A stretch of DNA of 64,000 nt, from assembly GCF_001424945.1 (NCBI RefSeq), contig NZ_LMCW01000012.1:864414-928413 (forward strand). The letters run 5' to 3'. This DNA is from Rhizobium sp. Root1203 (lineage in GTDB: Bacteria > Pseudomonadota > Alphaproteobacteria > Rhizobiales > Rhizobiaceae). The notes under the pieces were generated by a model. It was not told the DNA's origin, searched no databases, and saw only the letters and a program-made list of their open reading frames with translations. Shown piece after piece: positions 50,999 to 62,909 of the stretch. The position numbers and the translations under genes were made by a program. Position 1 is the first letter of the stretch, and each line of letters starts with the position of its first letter.

Positions 50999-51616
50999 TC
51001 AAGCTTTCCGGCAGGTACAGGGCTCGTAGCCGCTCGGCATCAGACGCCCGGGCTTCATGCCGATCAACGCCGGGATCGCATGAACCGCAGCCGCGCCGAT
51101 CGCCCTCGCCATCTCGATGGCCGCCTGCGCGCAGACGGCGGCATCTTCGGCTGCGTTGTGGTGCACGAAACGCAGGCCGAGATGATCCGCAAGCATGTTC
51201 AGGCGATGCGAAAGAAAATGCGGCCAAATGCGCTGCGACATCTTCAGACTGCAGAGATAGGTGAGTTCCGGATAGGACTGCCTGTAGAGATCGAGGCTCG
51301 AGCGCCAGACGCTGAAATCGAAGGCAGCGTTATGCGCGATCATCGTCGCGCCGCGAAAATCGTCATGGAACTCGTCCATCACCTCGGGGAACTCCGGCGC
51401 ATCTTCGACATGCTCGGGCCGGATGCCATGGATGGCGATGTTCATGCCCGAGAAACGCATGTCCTTCGGGCGGATCAGCCGCTCTTCGACGCGCGTGACC
51501 CTGCCCTCCTCGATCCAGGCAAGACCGACGGAACAAGCGCTGGCGCGCTGCTCGTTGGCGGTTTCAAAGTCAATGGCAATGGTCTTCAAGGCGACGTCCG
51601 ATTCGATTTCCTGCAT
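50999..51616 (-). CDS. DnaQ-like 3'-5' exonuclease
   Basis: A roughly 205-residue DEDD-family exonuclease. Exo I is IDFETAN (Asp16, Glu18 from the chosen start), Exo II is IAHNAAFDFSVW, and Exo III is HNAAEDAAVCA, with a His spaced for the DEDDh type. It resembles the stand-alone epsilon-like exonucleases, not the replicative subunit, which has a longer C-terminal tail. The start is uncertain: ATG 51616 is given, but a TTG seven to nine codons later (LKTIAIDFE) has a GGAC at good spacing and could be the true one. It is divergent from an acetyltransferase gene. Confidence 0.87.
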   Translation of the reverse strand: MQEIESDVALKTIAIDFETANEQRASACSVGLAWIEEGRVTRVEERLIRPKDMRFSGMNIAIHGIRPEHVEDAPEFPEVMDEFHDDFRGATMIAHNAAFDFSVWRSSLDLYRQSYPELTYLCSLKMSQRIWPHFLSHRLNMLADHLGLRFVHHNAAEDAAVCAQAAIEMARAIGAAAVHAIPALIGMKPGRLMPSGYEPCTCRKA

Positions 51617-51790
51617 CAGGCATATCGCCACGCCGCCGTCGAGGCAAACTGCACGTTTCGGTTGACATATCGAAGCGAATATCGAAAATTGCGACCATGA
51701 TCGGTTCTGTCGCCATGATGACGTTTCATATCACCACGACCCCTGCAGGGTGCGCGGGAGCCATGGTGCGTTAGCAGCATGCCGATTATC

Positions 51791-51823
51791 CCGAGAACCC
51801 TGCCGAGGCGAGCAGGGTTTCGG
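51791..51823 (+). promoter_or_regulatory. Strong hairpin in the leader of the acetyltransferase gene
   Basis: CCGA-G-AACCCTGC, loop CGAGGCGA, GCAGGGTT-T-CGG: a stem of eight plus three base pairs with one internal mismatch. It ends 34 bases before the ATG at 51858 and has no T run, so it is a leader structure and not an obvious terminator. Confidence 0.45.
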
Positions 51824-51857
51824 AACCGGCTCCCCTCCCCATCAAGAGGAGAGTGAA

Positions 51858-52394
51858 ATGTCTGAAAACGAACAAGACGAACCCTGCGACCGAGCGCCAC
51901 CGAACGGTGAAATACTCGTTCGTTCAGTGCACAAGTCCGACGCAGAGGCGGTCACGGAACTGATAAATCTTCCGGGCTTCCGCGCCGGAACGCTGCGTCC
52001 GCCCTACCAATCGGTGGAGGAGGTTCGCAAGAATATGGAGAGTCCGGCGCCCGGCGCTCTTAACCTCGTTGTCACATTCGGTGGCAGGATAGTCGCCAGC
52101 GGCGGCCTCAACCGCTTCGCCGGCCGGCGCCAGCACGTTGCCAGCATCGGCATGGGCGTGCACGACGACTTCACCGGCCGTGGCTTCGGAAGGATCCTCC
52201 TTGGCGCCATGGTCGAGGCCGCCGACGACTGGCTCGACATCAAGCGGCTGGAACTGACGGTCTATACCGACAACGATATCGCCATCGGCCTCTACAAGAA
52301 GTTCGGCTTCGAACAGGAGGGCATCCTCAAGGCCTTCGGCTTCCGAGCAGGGACCTATGTCGATGCCTATGCGATGGGGCGGGTGAGAGCGTGA
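51858..52394 (+). CDS. GNAT family N-acetyltransferase
   Basis: A 178-residue acetyl-CoA-dependent transferase. IGMGVHDDFTGRGFGRILLGAMVEAA contains motif A (V-x-x-D-F-T-G-R-G-F-G), and YTDNDIAIGLYKKFGFEQEG is the C-terminal motif B. The substrate is unknown. ATG 51858 has GGAGAG four bases upstream. It is transcribed away from the exonuclease gene and converges on ligA. Confidence 0.9.
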   Translation: MSENEQDEPCDRAPPNGEILVRSVHKSDAEAVTELINLPGFRAGTLRPPYQSVEEVRKNMESPAPGALNLVVTFGGRIVASGGLNRFAGRRQHVASIGMGVHDDFTGRGFGRILLGAMVEAADDWLDIKRLELTVYTDNDIAIGLYKKFGFEQEGILKAFGFRAGTYVDAYAMGRVRA

Positions 52395-52491
52395 AAGCGC
52401 GAGATGATCGCCCGAAGACCGGCGGTCATCTCATCCGGCGCCATGCGACGATGAGTGCATGCCCCGTCAGTCGCGCCTGGCGCCCGATACG

Positions 52492-54678
<2,187 letters not shown>

Positions 54679-54856
54679 TTAGCCGAAATGACGGAAACGC
54701 AAAACCGGAAAGCAACAGGCGTCGCACGAACGGCGCTGACCTATGCGACTGCAGGAAATCAGCGGCGCAGCCAGCCGCAACCATTGCAAAAACAGGATGG
54801 TCGGCCGAAAACAACAACCGCAGCCCCGCAACTTCGCCCGGCAACAAGGAAATGCC

Positions 54857-55744
54857 ATGCCCGACATCACCGCCACGCTTAGAATCCTTGAACCGTATCC
54901 GGGCCTGTTTGCCTATTATGACGGGCGCATCGAAGGCAAGCGCCTGCATTCAAACGCTCCGAACTGGCTCGACGACGGTGCCTACTCGTTGGGAATTGCC
55001 TCCTACGCCATCGTCGAAGGCAGCGAAGCGCTGGTCTACGACACCCATATGTCGCTGCCGCACGCAAGGGCGATCCGCGCCCACGTCGAGAGCCTCGGCG
55101 CAACCTCGATCCGGGTCGTGCTCAGTCACTGGCATACGGATCATATTGCCGGCAATGAAGTCTTTGTCGACTGCGAGATCATAGCCCTGAGGCTGACCGC
55201 CGAGACTCTCGTCCGCAACCGCGAGGAACTCGAAACGGGGAATCCGCAAATTTTCCCAGTCGTAATGCCGAACCGGCTTTTTGACGAGCGGCTGGATCTC
55301 GAGGTCGGCGGCCGCCGCGTGGAACTGCACCATTTCGACATTCACAGCGCCGATGGAAACGTCATCTGGCTTCCCGCAGAAAAGCTGCTGCTGGCCGGCG
55401 ATACGCTGGAAGACACAGTCACCTACGTTTCCGAGCCGGAGCACGTGACCACGCATATCCGTGAGCTCCTCCGAATGCGGGAATGGCCGATCCAACGAAT
55501 CCTGCCCAACCACGGTGATCCGGAGCGGATCGCTGCCGGTGGCTATACAGCCGAACTGATCGACGCAAACCGGCGCTACCTGCAGCGGCTGGTCGATCCG
55601 CAAGAGCGGGAAAGAGCGGAGGCAATGTCGTTGAAGGATTTTATCGCCGACGACCTCGCGTCCGGCGCGGTTGTCTATTTCGAGCCTTATGAAGCCATTC
55701 ACCGGAAGAACATGAGCGAAATCAAATCCGCCCAGGGGGTGTAA
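54857..55744 (+). CDS. MBL-fold metallo-hydrolase
   Basis: A 295-residue metallo-beta-lactamase superfamily enzyme. The metal motif HWHTDH lies at residues 91-96 (His91, His93, Asp95, His96), LAGDTLEDT carries the bridging Asp, and LPNHGDP the last His. The substrate is unknown; lactonase, glyoxalase-like and sulphatase branches cannot be told apart here. ATG 54857 has AAGGA eight bases upstream. It is inserted head-on between ligA and recN, and its stop is one base from the recN stop. Confidence 0.9.
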   Translation: MPDITATLRILEPYPGLFAYYDGRIEGKRLHSNAPNWLDDGAYSLGIASYAIVEGSEALVYDTHMSLPHARAIRAHVESLGATSIRVVLSHWHTDHIAGNEVFVDCEIIALRLTAETLVRNREELETGNPQIFPVVMPNRLFDERLDLEVGGRRVELHHFDIHSADGNVIWLPAEKLLLAGDTLEDTVTYVSEPEHVTTHIRELLRMREWPIQRILPNHGDPERIAAGGYTAELIDANRRYLQRLVDPQERERAEAMSLKDFIADDLASGAVVYFEPYEAIHRKNMSEIKSAQGV

Positions 55745-55745
55745 C

Positions 55746-57419
55746 TCAGCCGTTGCCGGCCAGCAACCGGGCGGCTGCCGCTCTCGCCTCTTCGGTGACG
55801 GACGCGCCGGCCAGCATGCGGGCGATCTCTTCTGTCCGGTCCTTGGGTTCCATGGTGGCGACACGCGTCGCGATCTTCTCGGAGCCCTCGGATGCCGGTC
55901 CCTTTGAGATCAGCAGATGCGTTGCCGCACGTGCGGCAACCTGCGGCGCATGCGTCACCGAGAGCACCTGCACGCGGTCGGAAAGCCGCTTCAGCCGCTG
56001 GCCGATCGCGTCCGCGACCGCGCCGCCGACGCCGGTGTCGATTTCGTCGAAGACGAGCGTCGGTGCCGAACCGCGGTCGGCAAGCGCGACCTTCAGCGCC
56101 AGCAGGAAGCGCGAAAGCTCGCCGCCCGACGCGACCTTCATGATCGAACCCGGCCGTGTGCCGGGATTGGTCTGGACATGGAACTCGACCACGTCGATCC
56201 CATCCGCCGTCGCCTCGTCGGAATTGGTGGTGATCTCCACCATGAAACGCGCGCGCTCCAGCTTCAGAGCCGGCAGTTCGGACATGACGGCGGCCGCGAG
56301 CGCATCGCCTGCATGATGCCGCTTCTCCGATAGCGAACGCGCCGCCGCCTCGTAATTTGCCCTGGTTGCGCCGACCTCCACCTCAAGCTTTGCCAGCTTC
56401 TCCTCGCCTGCATCGAGATCGGCGAGATCGCTGATCATGCGCACGGCAAGCGCCGGCAGTTCTGTCACCGGAACGGAATACTTGCGCGACGCGGCGCGCA
56501 GCGCAAACAGCCGCTCCTCGACGCGCTCCAGTTCCTTCGGATCGTATTCCGTCTTTCGCAGCGCTGCCTCGACTTCCATCTGCGCGTTTGAAAGCTGGTC
56601 GAGCGCAGCATCGAGAAGCGCCACAGTGTCTTCGAGCAATCCCGGCGCCTCATGGCTCTTGCGCTCCAGGCGGCGCACCAGGGAAGCGATGTGGGGCACG
56701 GGCGAGGCATTGCCGTTCAGGAACTCGGACGCCTCGGCAATATCGCCGGCGATCCGCTCGGCCTTCATCATCTTCTGGCGGCGGTCAGCAAGATCGTCCT
56801 CTTCACCATCCTGAGGCGACAGCTTCTCGAGTTCCTCGACGGAAGAACGAATGTAATCCGCCTCCCGCGCCGCATTCTCCACTTTTTCACGATGCTTCTT
56901 CAGCGCACGCTCGGTATCGCGCCAAACGCGGTAGAGCTGGGAAACACCGGCGACATCCTCACTTATGCCGGCGAACGCATCGAGCAGGATCCGGTGAGCA
57001 TGGGTGTCGACAAGCGCTCGATCGTCGTGCTGGCCATGGATTTCAACAAGCATCTGCCCAGCCTGACGCATCAGCTGCACGCTGAGCGGCTGGTCGTTGA
57101 CATAGGCCTTGGTGCGGCCGTCGGATGTCTGGACGCGGCGGAAGATGAGATCGCCGTCATCGTCGATGCCGTTTTCGCGAAGCAGCCTGCGAGCGCCGTG
57201 ATCCATTCCCACGTCGAACACGGCAGTCACCTGCCCCTTGTCTTCGCCATGTCGGACAAGATCGCCGTCGCCGCGCCCGCCGAGCGCCAGCGACAGACTG
57301 TCAAGCAGGATGGATTTTCCCGCTCCAGTCTCGCCGGTCAGCACCGAGAGGCCGGTCTCGAAGGCAAGATCCAGCCGCTCGATCAGGACGATATCGCGGA
57401 TCGAAAGCTGGATCAGCAT
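55746..57419 (-). CDS. recN: DNA repair protein RecN
   Basis: A 557-residue SMC-like ATPase that gathers DNA ends for recombinational repair. Walker A is GETGAGKS (29-36). Long coiled coils run from about residue 150 to 370. The ABC signature is VASGGELSRFLLALK, and Walker B is TLVFDEIDTGVGG. HAPQVAARA is the switch His segment. ATG 57419 is the normal start. It begins five bases after the bamD stop, so bamD and recN are co-transcribed, a common rhizobial layout. Confidence 0.96.
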   Translation of the reverse strand: MLIQLSIRDIVLIERLDLAFETGLSVLTGETGAGKSILLDSLSLALGGRGDGDLVRHGEDKGQVTAVFDVGMDHGARRLLRENGIDDDGDLIFRRVQTSDGRTKAYVNDQPLSVQLMRQAGQMLVEIHGQHDDRALVDTHAHRILLDAFAGISEDVAGVSQLYRVWRDTERALKKHREKVENAAREADYIRSSVEELEKLSPQDGEEDDLADRRQKMMKAERIAGDIAEASEFLNGNASPVPHIASLVRRLERKSHEAPGLLEDTVALLDAALDQLSNAQMEVEAALRKTEYDPKELERVEERLFALRAASRKYSVPVTELPALAVRMISDLADLDAGEEKLAKLEVEVGATRANYEAAARSLSEKRHHAGDALAAAVMSELPALKLERARFMVEITTNSDEATADGIDVVEFHVQTNPGTRPGSIMKVASGGELSRFLLALKVALADRGSAPTLVFDEIDTGVGGAVADAIGQRLKRLSDRVQVLSVTHAPQVAARAATHLLISKGPASEGSEKIATRVATMEPKDRTEEIARMLAGASVTEEARAAAARLLAGNG

Positions 57420-57424
57420 TGGCC

Positions 57425-58270
57425 TTAGGAACCGAGCAGGAGTTTCTTGCCAGCGGCCGAAATCCACGAGCCTTGATTTTCACGCGGCTCGGCGCCGTTG
57501 CTTTTCAAAAGCTTGTAGGAATCTGCGTACCATTGGCTGTCTGGATAGTTGTGGCCGAGAACGGCAGCAGCCGTCTGCGCCTCTTCGACGATGCCCATCG
57601 CATAGTAGGCTTCGACGAGGCGAGCGAGCGCTTCTTCGATCTGGTTGGTGCTTGGATACTTCTCGACGACGGTGCGGAAGCGCGAGATGGCGGCGAGGTA
57701 TTCCTTGCGCTCCATATAATAGCGCCCGATCTGCATTTCCTTGCCGGCGAGCTGGTCGCGCGCAAAGCGGATCTTCGCCTGGGCGTCATCGACGTATTCG
57801 GAGTCAGGATAGTTGTCGACGACCGCCTGCATGGCTTCGACGGTTCTTGCCGCGGCGCGTTGATCCTGCGTCACATCGACGATCTGCTTGGAGTAGCTGA
57901 GACCGATCAGATATTGAACGTAGGCGGCGTCCTTGGACTTTGGATACTGCGCCATGTAGCGGTTGCCGGAGGCAAGCGCATCGTCGAGACGGCCCTGGCG
58001 GTACTTGACGAAGGTGCTCATCACAAGCGCCTTGCGCGCCCACTCGGAAAACGGGTTTTCGCGGTCGATGGCGTCGAATTTGCGGGCGGCTTCCGCCATG
58101 TTGCCCGCCTTCATATTGGCGAGGCCCTGGTTGTAGAGAACGTCCGGCGGATCGTTTTCGAGACCGAGCTTGGTAATGTCGATATCGGGGTCGGACTGGC
58201 ATCCAGAAATTAAGGCGCCTGCGCTCAGCACCAGGAGCGATGCGAACATAGCGCGCGCTGTCTTCATCAT
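57425..58270 (-). CDS. bamD: Outer-membrane assembly lipoprotein BamD (ComL)
   Basis: An essential part of the BAM complex that inserts beta-barrel proteins into the outer membrane. The 281-residue precursor has a lipobox ending ISGC (Cys near residue 23 is the acylation site), then five tetratricopeptide-like repeats: [37 protein letters not shown], and so on. [23 protein letters not shown] segments confirm BamD. I chose the ATG at 58270, with AGGGTC seven bases upstream; an adjacent second ATG and one eight codons earlier are also possible. It leads into recN. Confidence 0.94.
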   Translation of the reverse strand: MMKTARAMFASLLVLSAGALISGCQSDPDIDITKLGLENDPPDVLYNQGLANMKAGNMAEAARKFDAIDRENPFSEWARKALVMSTFVKYRQGRLDDALASGNRYMAQYPKSKDAAYVQYLIGLSYSKQIVDVTQDQRAAARTVEAMQAVVDNYPDSEYVDDAQAKIRFARDQLAGKEMQIGRYYMERKEYLAAISRFRTVVEKYPSTNQIEEALARLVEAYYAMGIVEEAQTAAAVLGHNYPDSQWYADSYKLLKSNGAEPRENQGSWISAAGKKLLLGS

Positions 58271-58567
58271 ACTTTCAGACCCTGCATAACCCATCGGAAC
58301 ATCCCAACGACCGCCATCCCTCAACAGCAGTCACGCCTCGCTGGCGTTTCTAGCCACAAATGCATGGCCAGAGCAACGCAATGATGATGCATTAACGCAT
58401 TTTTGTGGCGGCTCAGGTCACAATCTCCTGTTTTGCCCTGATAACGACGCATCCGGCGCCGCTAAACACCTGCAGCAAAAGATCTATCGGGAATCGAAGT
58501 GGAGAATTCCGCATAAAGAAACCGCCTCCCGAGAGAGGCGGCCCTGGCCTAAAGAAAGCGATGGAGG
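58271..58567. other. Spacer between lpxC and bamD
   Basis: No gene lies here. It holds the lpxC terminator (58512-58541) and an imperfect inverted repeat, CCACAAATGC (near 58353) with GCATTTTTGTGG (near 58400). The bamD promoter must lie to the left of the terminator. Confidence 0.5.
58512..58541 (-). terminator. Rho-independent terminator of lpxC
   Basis: Reading on the minus strand, CCGCCTC-loop-GAGGCGG is followed by TTTCTTTAT. The 7-bp stem begins 27 bases after the lpxC stop. Confidence 0.8.
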
Positions 58568-59524
58568 TCAAGCCGACCAGGGAGCAAATTCTGGAGCATT
58601 CACGCGAATGAAATCACGTGGTGCAACACGCGGGCGCGGCGCGGACGTCTCGACGACTTCATAGGCCGTCGGATCGCTGAGCAACGCCTTAAGGGCATTG
58701 GCATTCATTTTGTGGCCACCGCGATAGGACCGGTAGCAGCCGATAAAGGGAACGCCTGCAAGTGCCAGGTCGCCGACGGCGTCGAGCGTCTTGTGGCGGA
58801 CGAACTCATCCTTGGCGTAACGCAGGCCCTCGACGTTGATAACCGTATTGTCGTCGGAGATGACAACGGAATTCTCAAGCGAAGAGCCGAGTGCATGCCC
58901 CGAGGCCCAGAGACGCTCGACATCGCGCATGAAGCCGAAGGTCCGCGCCCGCGACAATTCCGCCTTGAACGTAGCAGCCGTCATGTCGCCTTCCCACTTC
59001 TGGCGGCCGATCAGCGGGCAATCGAAATCGATCTCCACTTCAAATCGCATGCCGTCATGTGGACGGAACTCGCTCCACGATCCGCCATGCTCGATGCGAA
59101 CCGGCTTGGTGATGCGGATGTAGCGACGCTTGACTCCGAGCGACACGAGGCCAACGTGCTCGATCGCCTCGATGAAGGGCATGGAGCTGCCGTCCATGAT
59201 CGGCATTTCGGCACCGTGAACTTCGATCAGCACATTGTCGAGGCCGAGCGCATAGACCGCCGCCATGACATGTTCGATCGTTGCGACGGAGCGCGCCGGA
59301 GAAAAGCCGAGAACCGTGCAGAGATCGGTATTGCCGACCTGGGAGGAAACAGCGCGAAGTTCGGTAACGTCGCCGTTTTCGTGAATGCGATTGAATACAA
59401 CGCCGGTGTCGGCTTCAGCCGGGTTGAAGGTGATCGAAACGTCGGCACCCGAATGGACGCCGGTCCCCGAAAGGCTGACCGGACGCGATACCGTCGTCTG
59501 AAAACCCAACATGCCAATAACCAT
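58568..59524 (-). CDS. lpxC: UDP-3-O-acyl-N-acetylglucosamine deacetylase LpxC
   Basis: Performs the committed step of lipid A synthesis; zinc-dependent and cytosolic. The 318-residue protein has zinc ligands His85 (TIEHVMAA), His244 and Asp248 (RHKTLDAVGD), and the catalytic-base region with His271 (GGHKMN). LSGTGVHSG at the start is the substrate loop. The start ATG 59524 gives the usual short N-terminus; a longer frame adds 49 residues not seen in the family. It sits between ftsZ and bamD, as in other rhizobia, with terminators on both sides, so it is probably its own unit. Confidence 0.97.
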   Translation of the reverse strand: MVIGMLGFQTTVSRPVSLSGTGVHSGADVSITFNPAEADTGVVFNRIHENGDVTELRAVSSQVGNTDLCTVLGFSPARSVATIEHVMAAVYALGLDNVLIEVHGAEMPIMDGSSMPFIEAIEHVGLVSLGVKRRYIRITKPVRIEHGGSWSEFRPHDGMRFEVEIDFDCPLIGRQKWEGDMTAATFKAELSRARTFGFMRDVERLWASGHALGSSLENSVVISDDNTVINVEGLRYAKDEFVRHKTLDAVGDLALAGVPFIGCYRSYRGGHKMNANALKALLSDPTAYEVVETSAPRPRVAPRDFIRVNAPEFAPWSA

Positions 59525-59761
59525 AAATTCTGCCTTTATTATCCTCGGCGACCGCAGCGACCTATATTGTCGAACGTACCAGCCGAGGCTTATTTCACTC
59601 CGTCCAAGTCCTGCCATGAAGCACGCGAAGACGGTTCCTTGAGCCAATACATACGTGCGCCCACGCTGCAATCCAAATCACTGTTTCTTTCGCTTTGTTA
59701 CGAAATCATGACTTTGAAATCGCTGCGCAATCAGGCTCGAATTTGATGGCCTGAAACAACA

Positions 59762-59787
59762 AAGCCCGGGAGCGAACTCCCGGGCTT
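59762..59787 (-). terminator. Rho-independent terminator of ftsZ
   Basis: AAGCCCGGGAG, 4-base loop, CTCCCGGGCTT: a perfect 11-bp stem. On the minus strand it is followed by TGTTGTTTC. It lies 24 bases after the ftsZ stop and ends the ftsQAZ transcript. Confidence 0.9.
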
Positions 59788-59811
59788 GAACGTGGCGATT
59801 CTGTGTTTGCC

Positions 59812-61521
59812 TCAGTTCGACTGGCGGCGAAGGAACGCCGGGATCTCGAGCTGGTCGTCTTCCTGCATCATCCGCGCCTGCGGTACGCTGCGGCCCTGAT
59901 CGTCGAGGTTTCCGCGGCGCGGCGCATAAAGGCTTGCCTCCGGGGAAAGCGGACGGCGCTGCTGAGAGGCGGCGGCGGGAGCTGACGTCATCTCCGGAAC
60001 AACCTCCTCCTCGCGGCGACCGAGCGAATTGGTGATTCGCTTCAGAAGGCCCATCGGGCCACGCTCCTCGTGGGCGTGCGATGCGGGTGTCGGCTGCGAA
60101 CGATGATCGATCTCGGCCTGGACGACGGGCGGGAAGTCTTCGACCTTCGGCATCCGAACCGGCTGCTGCTGCATGACGGGCGCAGGCTGCTGCATAACCG
60201 GCGCAGGAGCAGGCTGGCTGACGATAGGTGCCTGCACGGGCGCTTGCTGGACCGGAGCCGGACGAATGATCGGCGCTGCTTCGGGCGTTGCAAAGATCTT
60301 GCTCTGCGGGCGGAAGGTTTCCTGCTGGACCGGCTGCTGAACTGGAGCCGGTGCGCGGGGAGCGTGGATTTCGAGTTCGCGTTCCATCTCGGCTTCAGCC
60401 ATGCGGATGGTCTGCGCGATCGAATCGACGGTCTTCGGTGCCTGCTGCATCATGGGTGCAGGCTGAACTGCGGCCGGCGCCGGAGCAACGGCCGCGGAAG
60501 GACGGATAATCGGCTTCTGAACCTGCTGGAAGTTCTTGCCGGCAGCCTCGTTCATCGCTCGGTCGATACCGGTTGCGACGACGGAGACGCGGATGATGCC
60601 TTCAAGCGATTCGTCGAACGTCGCGCCGAGGATGATGTTCGCATCCGGATCGACTTCTTCGCGAATGCGGGTCGCCGCTTCGTCGACTTCGAACAGGGTG
60701 AGATCGCGACCGCCGGTGATGGAGATCAGGAGGCCCTGAGCACCCTTCATCGAGGTCTCGTCGAGCAGCGGGTTGGCGATGGCAGCTTCAGCAGCCTGCA
60801 TCGCGCGGCCCTGGCCGGATGCCTCGCCGGTGCCCATCATTGCGCGGCCCATTTCGCGCATGACCGAGCGGACGTCGGCGAAGTCGAGGTTGATGAGACC
60901 TTCCTTCACCATCAGGTCGGTGATGCAGGCGACGCCCGAGTAGAGAACCTGGTCAGCCATCGCAAACGCGTCGGCAAAGGTCGTCTTGTCGTTTGCAATG
61001 CGGAAGAGGTTCTGGTTCGGAATGACGATCAGTGTGTCGACCGACTTCTGCAGTTCCTGGATACCGGATTCGGCCAGTCGCATGCGGCGTCCGCCTTCGA
61101 AGTGGAACGGCTTGGTGACGACGCCGACCGTCAGGATACCCTTGTTGCGGGCAGCCTGGGCAACCACCGGTGCAGCGCCCGTACCGGTGCCACCGCCCAT
61201 GCCGGCGGTGACGAAGCACATGTGGGTACCGTTCAGGTGATCGACGATCTCGTCGATGCACTCTTCGGCGGCTGCACGACCGACTTCCGGCTGCGAACCC
61301 GCGCCAAGACCTTCCGTGACGCTCGCGCCGAGCTGGATGATGCGCTCTGCCTTCGTCATCGTCAGGGCCTGCGCATCCGTGTTGGCGACGACAAAGTCGA
61401 CGCCCTGGAGGCCGGCTGAGATCATGTTGTTGACAGCGTTGCCACCGCCGCCGCCGACACCGAACACGGTGATCCGCGGCTTCAGCTCTGTGATGTCAGG
61501 CTTGTGCAGCTTGATAGTCAT
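59812..61521 (-). CDS. ftsZ: Cell division GTPase FtsZ
   Basis: Tubulin homologue that forms the cytokinetic ring. It has 569 residues, the long alphaproteobacterial type. The GTP-binding signature GGGTGTG is at 109-115, the T7 synergy loop NLDFADV at 211-217 with catalytic Asp residues, and the GTPase core ends near 325. The linker of over 200 residues is rich in Pro, Gln and Ala and contains repeats of PAPVMQQ. The conserved C-terminal peptide, [10 protein letters not shown], binds FtsA and other partners. It follows ftsA after 56 bases on the same strand. Confidence 0.97.
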   Translation of the reverse strand: MTIKLHKPDITELKPRITVFGVGGGGGNAVNNMISAGLQGVDFVVANTDAQALTMTKAERIIQLGASVTEGLGAGSQPEVGRAAAEECIDEIVDHLNGTHMCFVTAGMGGGTGTGAAPVVAQAARNKGILTVGVVTKPFHFEGGRRMRLAESGIQELQKSVDTLIVIPNQNLFRIANDKTTFADAFAMADQVLYSGVACITDLMVKEGLINLDFADVRSVMREMGRAMMGTGEASGQGRAMQAAEAAIANPLLDETSMKGAQGLLISITGGRDLTLFEVDEAATRIREEVDPDANIILGATFDESLEGIIRVSVVATGIDRAMNEAAGKNFQQVQKPIIRPSAAVAPAPAAVQPAPMMQQAPKTVDSIAQTIRMAEAEMERELEIHAPRAPAPVQQPVQQETFRPQSKIFATPEAAPIIRPAPVQQAPVQAPIVSQPAPAPVMQQPAPVMQQQPVRMPKVEDFPPVVQAEIDHRSQPTPASHAHEERGPMGLLKRITNSLGRREEEVVPEMTSAPAAASQQRRPLSPEASLYAPRRGNLDDQGRSVPQARMMQEDDQLEIPAFLRRQSN

Positions 61522-61577
61522 TGTACCCGTTCCTTCTCTTTATGGCCGCATCGCCACGCCGGCCAATTCACTCAATT

Positions 61578-62909
61578 TCAGAAACTTTCCTTCAGCCACT
61601 GCCCCATGCGGGCGATGCGGCTGGTATTTCCCCCAAGCGACAGGAGCAGACCGCTCTGTGACGCATGTGTTTCCATGTCCGCGACCTGCGGATAGATCAT
61701 CAGGCCGACCGCCGTCGAAAAGGCGGGGCCCTTTGCCGCCGTCGGCAATCCCGAGACGCCCATCGGACGACCGATTCGAACGTTGCGGGCAAGGATGCGG
61801 CGCGCCACGTCGGCCAGACCGGTCAATTGGCTGGCACCGCCCGTCAGCACGACGCGCTTGCCGACGATCGGGCTGAAGCCAGAGCGCTGGATGCGGTCGC
61901 GAATCAATTCCATCGTTTCTTCGATGCGGGCGCTCACGATGCGCGAAACCAGCGCACGCGGCACCTGCGTCGGCAGATCGCGGTCGTCCTCGCCGATCGG
62001 CGGGATCGAGATCAGCTCGCGCTCATCGGAAGAATTCGGCATTGCCGAAGCGTGAACGACCTTCAGCCGCTCGGCGTCTTCGATGCGGGTCGAAAGGCCC
62101 CGCGCCAGGTCGGTGGTGACATGATGGCCGCCAAGGCTGACGGCATCGGTGTGCACCAGCTTGCCTTCGGCAAACACGGAGATCGTCGTCGTGCCGCCGC
62201 CCATGTCGATTGCGGCACAGCCAAGCTCGACTTCGTCGTCGACGAGCGCTGCGAGGCCTGATGCGTAGGGCGTAGCAACGATGCCTTCGACCGAAAGATG
62301 TGCACGGTTGACGCTGAGCTCGAGATTCTTCAGCGCGGTGCGTTCGGCCGTAACGACATGCATGTCGACGCCGAGGACGTCGCCGTACATCGACAGCGGA
62401 TCGCGGATGCCGCGCTCACCGTCAAGCGAGAAGCCGGTCGCCAGTGAGTGGAGTACGGCGCGATCCTGGCGCAGGGACTGCTGGCAAGCGGCGGACAGAA
62501 CCTTCTTGAGGTCGTTCAGCTCGACTTCCTGACCGCCGAGATCGATCGTCGCGGTGTAGATATCGCTCGCAAGACGGCCGGCTGTCAGGTTGACGATCAG
62601 GCTTTCGACCGTCAGGCCGGCCATGCGCTCGGCTGCGTCCACCGCAAGGCGGATAACGCTCTCCAGCGCATCGAGGTCCGAGATCGCGCCGGTCTTGATG
62701 CCGCGCGAACGCTGATGGCCGATGCCGATGATTTCGATGTTGTGCGTACGGCCGGGCAGAACCTGGCTTTCCTCGCGCGGCGTCAGCCGACCGATCATGC
62801 AGACCACTTTCGTCGATCCGATATCGAGTACGGAAACGACATGCGACCGCTTCGACGAAAGCGGCTTAAGACGCGGCAATCCAAAATGGGACGAACCGAA
62901 CAAGCTCAT
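61578..62909 (-). CDS. ftsA: Cell division protein FtsA
   Basis: Actin-like ATPase that tethers FtsZ to the membrane and recruits the divisome. The 443-residue protein has the phosphate-1 segment VLDIGSTKVVCMIG, the 1C domain (SRGIKTGAISDLDALESVIR), the phosphate-2 IDMGGGTTTISVF, adenosine motif VVLTGGASQLTGL, and a C-terminal amphipathic helix ending MGQWLKESF that binds the membrane. The ATG overlaps the ftsQ stop (ATGA), which suggests coupled translation. Confidence 0.97.
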   Translation of the reverse strand: MSLFGSSHFGLPRLKPLSSKRSHVVSVLDIGSTKVVCMIGRLTPREESQVLPGRTHNIEIIGIGHQRSRGIKTGAISDLDALESVIRLAVDAAERMAGLTVESLIVNLTAGRLASDIYTATIDLGGQEVELNDLKKVLSAACQQSLRQDRAVLHSLATGFSLDGERGIRDPLSMYGDVLGVDMHVVTAERTALKNLELSVNRAHLSVEGIVATPYASGLAALVDDEVELGCAAIDMGGGTTTISVFAEGKLVHTDAVSLGGHHVTTDLARGLSTRIEDAERLKVVHASAMPNSSDERELISIPPIGEDDRDLPTQVPRALVSRIVSARIEETMELIRDRIQRSGFSPIVGKRVVLTGGASQLTGLADVARRILARNVRIGRPMGVSGLPTAAKGPAFSTAVGLMIYPQVADMETHASQSGLLLSLGGNTSRIARMGQWLKESF

